Assembly: GCF_022288725.1 (NCBI RefSeq)
Contig: NZ_JAKNTA010000001.1
Coordinates: 372,899 to 436,898, forward strand
Length of the DNA stretch: 64,000 nucleotides
DNA from: Kitasatospora sp. A2-31
Lineage (GTDB): Bacteria; Actinomycetota; Actinomycetes; Streptomycetales; Streptomycetaceae
Direction: 5' to 3'
Below the pieces are notes generated by a model. That model had not been told where the DNA came from. It saw only the letters and a list, made by a program, of their open reading frames with translations, and ran no database searches. Below are positions 56,623 to 64,000 of this stretch, one piece after another. The translations under genes were made by a program, and so were the position numbers. Each line of letters starts with the position of its first letter. The stretch's first letter is position 1.

Positions 56623-56626
<4 letters not shown>
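55814..56626 (-). CDS. ABC-2 type exporter permease
   Basis: The 270-residue product has six membrane segments, among them IPLLFVATFQSLGILVMM, LVVAFVALNLLAQYFG, ALLLGVLPVDHLPQPVLWL and AVCAGVGVVSLAVATWAYRR, with the PSTYGVEAFA segment seen in ABC-2 permeases before the last helix. It forms an exporter with the ATPase encoded upstream, whose stop it overlaps by 4 bases (GTGA). The substrate is unknown. Confidence 0.9.
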
Positions 56627-57606
<980 letters not shown>

Positions 57607-57699
57607 GCGCTGCCCTCACTCACGAGCGAAGACTCTACGCCGTGCGGCCCGCGAACCGGACAAGGGGGCCTGATCACCCGCGCAGGACGGCCGCGGCGG

Positions 57700-58920
57700 T
57701 CAGTCGTCCACGACGACGTCCCCGCCGGGCACCCGCCCGGACAGTTCCTTCCAGAAGCCGGCCCGGATCGCGTACCGGTCGTGCTCGTCGATCTGGTCGT
57801 CCTTGTGCGCGAGCAGCCCGAACCGGGCGGCGTAGCGCAGCAGCTCGCCGTCGACCCGGTGCGGGATGCGGGGGTAGTCGGGCCAGAGCACGGTGAGCCG
57901 CTCGGCGTTGCCGATCCGCTCGCACCAGCGGCGGGCGAACACCTGGCCGACCTCGTGGGCGTCACCGCCGATCGAGGTGATGTCCTCCTCGCGGTCGGCC
58001 CAGCGCTGCTCGGCCGTGGTCAGCTGGGCCAGGGTGGGCAGGCAGTCGCCGGCGGTGGCGGCCTGCTCGGCGGCGGGCCGCTCCACCCAGCCGCGGTCGG
58101 AGGACCAGCGCAGCACCGGGCCGGCCGGGTGGCCCGCGGCGGCGGGCGGCGCGGGGGCGGTGCGGCCCGCTATGTCCTTGGGCGTCGGGACGACCTTGAG
58201 CGCGGTGGCGGCCGCCGGGGCCGGTCGCCCGTTGGCCGCCGGCACCGCGGCCGGGGCCGGCTCGGGGCGGACCGCCGGCACCGGCACCACACCGGGCGGG
58301 CCGGCCGGCGGCGCGGCCAGGATCTTGGCGATCTCGTGCCGCGGCCCGGGGGCAGGGAAGACTGCGGCGTTGTCGCGCAGGCTGAACGACCCCTCGATCC
58401 ACTCCCGGTCGAGCACCCGGCGCTCGTCGGCCTCGCCGACCAGGTCCTCGGACTGGTTGAAGTCCCCGTCGGCGGCCTGCAGCGCCCAGAGGTGGACGAC
58501 CACGCCGTGCTCCTTGGCCGACATCATGCCGGGCAGCAGGTCGCCGTCGCCGGTGATCAGCACGACGTCGGCGCAGGCCCGGTTGCGGGCGAGCTCGGAG
58601 AGCTCGGCGTGCATCGCGGCGTCCACGCCCTTCTGCACCCAGCGACCCTCGGCCCGGGTCAGCGCGCCGAGCCGGACGGTCACCCGGGGCAGTACCCGCA
58701 GCCGGCGGTGCTCGGGCATCGGGCGGCGGTCGGGGGCGGCGTCGAACCAGTAGATCCGCAGCAGCGGCAGGCCGGTCTCGGCCTCGGCCCGCTCGCGCAG
58801 GGCGGTGATCAGCGCGGTGTGGTCGACGGTGACCCGGGAGCGCGAAGGGTCCCCCGCGAGCAGGCTGGCGGCGGCGCCCAGCAGGTATCCCGCGTCCACC
58901 AGGACGACACAGCGGTCCAT
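57700..58920 (-). CDS. NYN-domain (PIN-like nuclease fold) protein
   Basis: The 406-residue product starts with a NYN domain: CVVLVDAGYLLGAAASLLAG carries the first Asp, KGVDAAMHAELSELA the second and VLITGDGDLLPGMMSAKEHG the third, so the metal-binding acidic site looks complete. Residues ~200-290 are an Ala/Pro linker. The C-terminal ~110 residues (LPTLAQLTTAEQRWADREED onward) form a separate helical domain with a winged-helix look. It is a possible RNase; the target is unknown. The ATG at 58920 directly begins the conserved strand. Confidence 0.85.
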   Translation of the reverse strand: MDRCVVLVDAGYLLGAAASLLAGDPSRSRVTVDHTALITALRERAEAETGLPLLRIYWFDAAPDRRPMPEHRRLRVLPRVTVRLGALTRAEGRWVQKGVDAAMHAELSELARNRACADVVLITGDGDLLPGMMSAKEHGVVVHLWALQAADGDFNQSEDLVGEADERRVLDREWIEGSFSLRDNAAVFPAPGPRHEIAKILAAPPAGPPGVVPVPAVRPEPAPAAVPAANGRPAPAAATALKVVPTPKDIAGRTAPAPPAAAGHPAGPVLRWSSDRGWVERPAAEQAATAGDCLPTLAQLTTAEQRWADREEDITSIGGDAHEVGQVFARRWCERIGNAERLTVLWPDYPRIPHRVDGELLRYAARFGLLAHKDDQIDEHDRYAIRAGFWKELSGRVPGGDVVVDD

Positions 58921-59114
58921 CGCGCACCTCTTTCCGCTCGCCCTCGGGTCAGGCGCCGCCGGTCGCGGTGCCGGGTGGGCGCGGTCCGCCCGGCGGCCGG
59001 GCCCGGATGGGGTGAGGGAGGCCCGCAGCCGCCCGATCGTTGGGTCACCTTTACCCCTGGTTCGCGCGCCGAATCTCGGCGGATGTCGCGGTCCGGCAAC
59101 GGCCGGGAACGCGA

Positions 59115-59144
59115 CGGGCCCCCGTCCCGGAGGACGGGGGCCCG
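59115..59144. terminator. Terminator of the asd gene
   Basis: A perfect 13-bp stem (CGGGCCCCCGTCC at 59115-59127 with its complement at 59132-59144) and a CGGA loop, 47 bases after the asd stop on the minus strand. Confidence 0.85.
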
Positions 59145-59191
59145 CTTGGCGCGCGGCCGGGGCCGGGCGCGCGGCACCTGCGGCCGGGTGC

Positions 59192-60265
<1,074 letters not shown>

Positions 60266-60347
60266 TCACAGCCGCGCTCTGCCCATCATGCCTTGCCACG
60301 GGCGGTGCGCGACCTGGCATTCCACGGTGTGAGAGACCCGGACCCGC

Positions 60348-61244
60348 TCAGTGGTCCAGACCGGTGGCGAGCTCCAGCGCCCGCGCGGTCTCCGCCGGAC
60401 CGGCCGGCAGCAGCGGCAGCCGCACCGAAGGGGTGGGAATCAGGCCCCGGGCGTGCAGCACGCCCTTGACCACGCTCGGGTTGGGAGCCGCGAACGCGGC
60501 GGCCGACAGGGCGCTCAGCCGGTGGCCGAGCGCGCGGGCCCGCGGGACGTCCCCGCGCTGCCAGGCGGCGGCCAGCTCGACGAACCGGGCCGCGGCCAGG
60601 TGGGCGGAGGCCAGGATGCCACCGGCCGCGCCCAGCGCCAGCATCGGCGCGAGGAAGGCGTCGTCCCCGGCCAGCACCGCGAAGCCGGCCGGCCCGGCGG
60701 CGAGCAGCTCGACGGCGTCGTGGTCCATCGCGCCGGTCGCGTACTTGACGCCCACCACCCCCGGCAGGGAGGCGAGCTCGCCCAGCGCGGCGGCCGGGAG
60801 CGCCTGCCCGGTGCGGTACGGGATGTGGTAGACGACCAGCGGCACCGAGCTCGCCGCGGCCAGGGCCCGGAAGTGCGCCAGCGTCCCCGCCACGCCCGGC
60901 CGGACGAAGGACGGCGCGGTGACCAGCGCGGCCGCCGCGCCCGGCACCCGCTCGCGCAGGCCCGCCAGCTCCTCGGCGGCCGCCCGGGTGTCCGGACCGC
61001 CTGCGCCGACCACCAGCTGCCCGCCCAGCTCGGCGCAGGCGGCGGCGCAGACCTCGACCACCGCCGCCTTCTCCGCCGCGTCCAGGGTGGCCGGCTCGCC
61101 GGTGGTGCCGAGTGCGACCAGCCCGGCCGCACCCTCGGCGAGCACCGAGCGGGCCAGCTTGTCCAGCGCGTCGAGCGCGACCGAGCCGTCGGCGGCGAAG
61201 GGGGTGACCAGGGGAACGTAGATGCCCTTGAGTTCCATGGCCAT
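60348..61244 (-). CDS. dapA: 4-hydroxy-tetrahydrodipicolinate synthase family protein
   Basis: The 298-residue class I aldolase-like TIM barrel condenses pyruvate with an aldehyde. The motif GTTGEPATLDAAEK, the Tyr in VYHIPYRTG and the Schiff-base Lys in VGVKYATGAMDHD are present, as in DapA. The order dapA-asd supports a role in lysine/DAP synthesis. Streptomyces genomes usually hold several paralogues, however, so the main DapA may be elsewhere. The ATG at 61244 or, with a better-spaced AGGA, 61238 is the start. Confidence 0.85.
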   Translation of the reverse strand: MAMELKGIYVPLVTPFAADGSVALDALDKLARSVLAEGAAGLVALGTTGEPATLDAAEKAAVVEVCAAACAELGGQLVVGAGGPDTRAAAEELAGLRERVPGAAAALVTAPSFVRPGVAGTLAHFRALAAASSVPLVVYHIPYRTGQALPAAALGELASLPGVVGVKYATGAMDHDAVELLAAGPAGFAVLAGDDAFLAPMLALGAAGGILASAHLAAARFVELAAAWQRGDVPRARALGHRLSALSAAAFAAPNPSVVKGVLHARGLIPTPSVRLPLLPAGPAETARALELATGLDH

Positions 61245-61276
61245 GATCCTGCGATCCCGCCGTCCCGCAGGTCCAG

Positions 61277-61304
61277 TTCACATTTCCGACGCTTCTCGTA
61301 AGCT
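61277..61304 (+). promoter_or_regulatory. Candidate promoter of a leaderless LysR transcript
   Basis: TTCACA (61277-61282) is followed after 16 bases by TAAGCT (61299-61304), and the LysR ATG lies only 6 bases further on. The hexamers fit the -35/-10 consensus in 5 of 6 positions and in the TAnnnT pattern. No ribosome-binding site lies before the ATG. Confidence 0.45.
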
Positions 61305-61310
61305 GAGCCG

Positions 61311-62198
61311 ATGCTCGACGTCCGACGCCTGCGCCTGCTGCGCGAACTCGCCCATCTCGGCACCATCGCCGCCGTCGCCGAGGCGCTGTCGTTCAGCCCT
61401 TCGGCCGTCTCCCAGCAGCTGTCCGTCCTGGAGAAGGAGGCCGGCGTCGCCCTGCTGGAGCGCACCGGGCGGCGGGTGGCGCTCACCCCGGCCGGGCGGA
61501 ACCTGGTGCGGCACGCCGAGGCGGTGCTGGCGCGGCTGGAGCAAGCGGACGCCGAACTCGCCCACGCCCGCGAGGGGCTGGCCGGTCCGCTGCGGATCGG
61601 CACCTACCCGTCGGCGGCCAAGGCGATCATCCCGGCGGTCCTCGCCGAGCTGGCCGGGTGGCACCCGGGGCTGGAGCCGATGGTGAACGAGGTGGACCCG
61701 GCGGCCGTCGCGGCGGCCCTGCGTGCGGGCGAGCTGGACGTGGCGCTGGTGCACGAGTACGACCTCGTCCCGGCCGACCCGGAGCCCGGCCTCGCGGTGA
61801 CCCGTCCGGTGTTCACCGAGCCGATGTACCTGGCGGCCCGCGCCCCGGGGACGGTCGCCGAGCACCGCGCGGCCCCGTGGATCATGGCGCCGCCGGGGAC
61901 GCTCTGCCACGCCATGGCCGTCCGGGCCTGCGAGAGCGCCGGCTTCGCGCCCCGGATCCGGCACCAGATCGACGACTTCTCGACGGTGCTGGCGCTGGTG
62001 GCGGCCGGTCAGGGGGTGGCGCTCGTCCCCCACCTGGGCATCGCGCAGACCCCGCCGGGGGTGGTGCTCACCCGGCTGCCGATGTACCGGCGCACCCGGG
62101 CCGCCTTCCGCGCGGGCGCCGGCTCCCACCCGGCGATCTCGGCCTTCGTCTCGGCCCTGCACACCGCCGTCCCCGCCGGCCTCGGCGGCGGGTCCTGA
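61311..62198 (+). CDS. LysR-family transcriptional regulator
   Basis: The 295-residue product has a winged helix-turn-helix at its N-terminus (LRLLRELAHLGTIAAVAEAL, SFSPSAVSQQLSVLEKEAG, TGRRVALTPAGRNLV) and a two-lobed effector-binding domain (about 90-290, starting GPLRIGTYPSAAKAI). It is divergent from the dapA-family gene, with 66 bases between, the usual position for a LysR regulator and its target. The inducer is unknown. The ATG at 61311 begins MLDVRRLRLL, typical of the actinobacterial branch. Confidence 0.93.
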   Translation: MLDVRRLRLLRELAHLGTIAAVAEALSFSPSAVSQQLSVLEKEAGVALLERTGRRVALTPAGRNLVRHAEAVLARLEQADAELAHAREGLAGPLRIGTYPSAAKAIIPAVLAELAGWHPGLEPMVNEVDPAAVAAALRAGELDVALVHEYDLVPADPEPGLAVTRPVFTEPMYLAARAPGTVAEHRAAPWIMAPPGTLCHAMAVRACESAGFAPRIRHQIDDFSTVLALVAAGQGVALVPHLGIAQTPPGVVLTRLPMYRRTRAAFRAGAGSHPAISAFVSALHTAVPAGLGGGS

Positions 62199-62228
62199 TC
62201 CCTCGGGACCGGCACCGACCCGCCGCCG
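62183..62228. terminator. Terminator between the LysR gene and dnaE
   Basis: CGGCGGCGGGTC (62183-62194) pairs perfectly with 62217-62228. The 22-base loop contains a smaller hairpin. It overlaps the LysR stop codon and lies between two convergent genes. Confidence 0.65.
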
Positions 62229-62237
62229 GGGGCGGGA

Positions 62238-64000
62238 TCACCCCGCCAGGCAGCTCGGCCCGAGCAGCTGCTTGAGGTCCCCGAACAACGCCGGGTCCGA
62301 CTTCACCCGGTGCCGGTCCAGCCGCAGCACGGTGGTCTTGTTCCGCGCCTCCAGCCGCACCCGCACCTCCGTCGTCCCCCGGTGGCTGCTCAGCACCTCG
62401 CCGAGCCGGGCCACCAGCGGGGGCGTCACCTTGCCGCTCGGGATGTTGATGACGATCGGCGCCTCGGCGTGCGCGTTCGACAGGTCGGGGACGGACAGCT
62501 CCATGCCCATCAGCCGGGGCACGTCCTCCCGCTTGTCCAGCTTGCCGCGGACGAACACCACGGCGTCCTCCACCAGCTGCGAGGAGACCAGCTGGTAGCT
62601 GGCGGGGAAGAACATGCAGTCGATCGAACCGGCGAGGTCCTCGACGGTGGCGATCGCCCAGGCGTTGCCCTGCTTGGTCATCTTCCGCTGCAGGCCCGAG
62701 ATGATGCCGCCGATGGTGACGATGGTGCCGTCCGGCCGCTCCGCGAGGTCCGCCACCGCGCAGTCCGCCTTGTCGGCGAGCACGTGCTCGATGCCGTGCA
62801 GCGGGTGCGAGGAGACGTACAGGCCGAGCATCTCCCGCTCCTGGGTGAGCAGGAAGGACTTCTCCCACTCCTCCTCGGAGAAGACCACGTCCAGCCCGAA
62901 GCTCGGCTCGTCGCTGGTCGCGTCGCCGCCGAACAGGTCGAACTGCCCCTCGGCCTCCTTGCGCTTGACCCCGACGACGTTGTCGATCATCGGCTCGAAC
63001 TGTGCGATCAGCCCCTTGCGGGTGTGCCCGAGCGAGTCGAAGGAGCCCGCCTTGATCAGCGATTCGACGGTCCGCTTGTTGCAGACCACCGACTCCACCT
63101 TGTCCAGGAAGTCCGGGAAGGAGGCGAACTTCCCCTTCGCCTTCCGGGTCCGGATCATCGACTCGACGACCGGCCCGCCGACGTTGCGGATGGCCGTGAG
63201 GCCGAACCGGACGGTGTCGTCGCCGTGCGGGGTGAAGTCCGCGTCCGACTCGTTGACGTCCGGCGGGAGCACGTTGATGCCCATCTTCCGGCACTCGTTG
63301 AGGTAGACCGCGGACTTGTCCTTGTCGTCCTTGACCGAGGTGAGCAGGCCCGACATGTACTCGGCCGGGTAGTTGGCCTTGAGGTAGGCGGTCCAGTAGG
63401 AGACCAGCCCGTACCCGGCGGTGTGGGCTTTGTTGAACGCGTAGCCGGAGAAGGGGACCAGGACGTCCCAGACCGCCTGGATCGCCGCGTCCGAGTAGCC
63501 GCGCTCCCGGCAGCCCTTCTGGAACGGGACGAACTCCGCCTCCAGGATCTCCTTCTTCTTCTTGCCCATCGCGCGGCGCAGCAGGTCGGCCTGGCCGAGC
63601 GAGTAGCCGGCCAGGATCTGCGCGGCCTTCTGCACCTGCTCCTGGTAGACGATCAGGCCGTAGGTGGGCCGGAGCACCTCCTCCAGGGGCTTCTCCAGCT
63701 CCGGGTGGATCGGGGTGATCTCCTGCTGGCCGTTCTTGCGCAGCGCGTAGTTGGTGTGCGAGTTGACGCCCATCGGGCCGGGCCGGTACAGCGCGAGGAC
63801 GGCGGAGATGTCCTCGAAGTTGTCGGGCTTCATCAGGCGCAGCAGCGAGCGCATCGGCCCGCCGTCGAGCTGGAAGACGCCGAGCGTGTCGCCGCGGGCC
63901 AGCAGCTCGTAGGTGGGCTTGTCGTCCAGGGGCAGATCAAGCAGGTTGATCTTGATGCCCTTGTTCTTCTCGATCGCCTTGACGGCGTCGTCCATGATCG
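62238..64000 (-). CDS. dnaE: DNA polymerase III alpha subunit, C-terminal part
   Basis: The frame is open to the window edge, and the last ~587 residues of the replicative polymerase are visible. Family signatures are DTLGVFQLDGGPMRSLLRLM, YRPGPMGVNSHTNY, TYGLIVYQEQVQKAAQILAG, MGKKKKEILEAE and FNKAHTAGYGLVSYWTAYLK (fingers and palm parts). The helix-hairpin-helix region (VNESDADF onward) follows, then the OB fold (TIVTIGGIISGLQRKMTKQG). The N-terminal PHP domain and the catalytic Asp triad are outside the window. It ends 39 bases after the convergent LysR gene. Confidence 0.97.
   Translation of the reverse strand, partial: IMDDAVKAIEKNKGIKINLLDLPLDDKPTYELLARGDTLGVFQLDGGPMRSLLRLMKPDNFEDISAVLALYRPGPMGVNSHTNYALRKNGQQEITPIHPELEKPLEEVLRPTYGLIVYQEQVQKAAQILAGYSLGQADLLRRAMGKKKKEILEAEFVPFQKGCRERGYSDAAIQAVWDVLVPFSGYAFNKAHTAGYGLVSYWTAYLKANYPAEYMSGLLTSVKDDKDKSAVYLNECRKMGINVLPPDVNESDADFTPHGDDTVRFGLTAIRNVGGPVVESMIRTRKAKGKFASFPDFLDKVESVVCNKRTVESLIKAGSFDSLGHTRKGLIAQFEPMIDNVVGVKRKEAEGQFDLFGGDATSDEPSFGLDVVFSEEEWEKSFLLTQEREMLGLYVSSHPLHGIEHVLADKADCAVADLAERPDGTIVTIGGIISGLQRKMTKQGNAWAIATVEDLAGSIDCMFFPASYQLVSSQLVEDAVVFVRGKLDKREDVPRLMGMELSVPDLSNAHAEAPIVINIPSGKVTPPLVARLGEVLSSHRGTTEVRVRLEARNKTTVLRLDRHRVKSDPALFGDLKQLLGPSCLAG

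Overview
The window is high-GC actinobacterial DNA, almost certainly from the chromosome of a member of the Streptomycetaceae (Streptomyces or Kitasatospora). Supporting signs are very strong GC at third codon positions, frequent GTG starts with 4-bp GTGA/ATGA overlaps, the bifunctional HisA/TrpF enzyme PriA, the tiny trpM gene between trpC and trpB, an XRE/DUF5753 regulator, a LAL-type LuxR regulator and a PHO box with GTTCACC repeats. From memory, the order liv operon - ANTAR regulator - pyk - nucleotidase - gltBD - lgt - trp - his - dnaE resembles the S. coelicolor region around SCO2008 to SCO2064. A genome comparison would be needed to confirm this.

Layout. 1-275: end of a hotdog thioesterase. 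276-910: a palindrome-rich control region. 911-6731: the complete branched-chain amino-acid ABC transporter operon (livK-type lipoprotein, livH, livM, livG, livF), ending in a strong two-way terminator. 6800-9773: ANTAR response regulator (pdtaR type), a tRNA-Leu(CAA), a broken homing-endonuclease-like gene, and pyruvate kinase. 10021-13639: a three-gene envelope cassette (solute-binding protein, solute-binding/vWA lipoprotein, small membrane protein) behind a PHO box. 13691-18509: two divergent LuxR-type regulators flanking a tandem 14-bp repeat. 18807-20636: a Tat-exported 5'-nucleotidase. 20768-22040: an intact IS30-family insertion sequence that lies inside a split terminator. 22128-24531: aldehyde dehydrogenase and an XRE regulator. 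24844-30913: glutamate synthase gltBD with a GlnR-like box. 31386-35213: VIT1-type transporter, lgt, a DsbA-like protein and a MauE-like membrane protein. 35413-43100: the trp cluster (trpC-trpM-trpB-trpA with accessory membrane proteins, then trpE) joined to hisI. 43180-45997: four unrelated small genes. 46098-51861: the compact his operon hisD-C-B-(small)-H-priA-ridA-hisF. 51953-58920: a membrane protein, a LON-domain protein, a YbaK-type deacylase, a DUF2567-like protein, an ABC-2 exporter and a NYN protein. 59192-62198: asd, a dapA-family gene and a LysR regulator. 62238-64000: the C-terminal part of dnaE.

How the genes work together. Most of the window is central nitrogen and amino-acid metabolism: uptake of Leu/Ile/Val, glutamate synthesis, Trp and His biosynthesis with PriA serving both pathways, and aspartate-semialdehyde for the aspartate family. 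The less ordinary parts are the PHO-box SBP/vWA cassette, the regulator pair with tandem repeats, the IS30 insertion at the centre of a terminator, and several candidate operators. No CRISPR array, prophage or biosynthetic cluster is visible.
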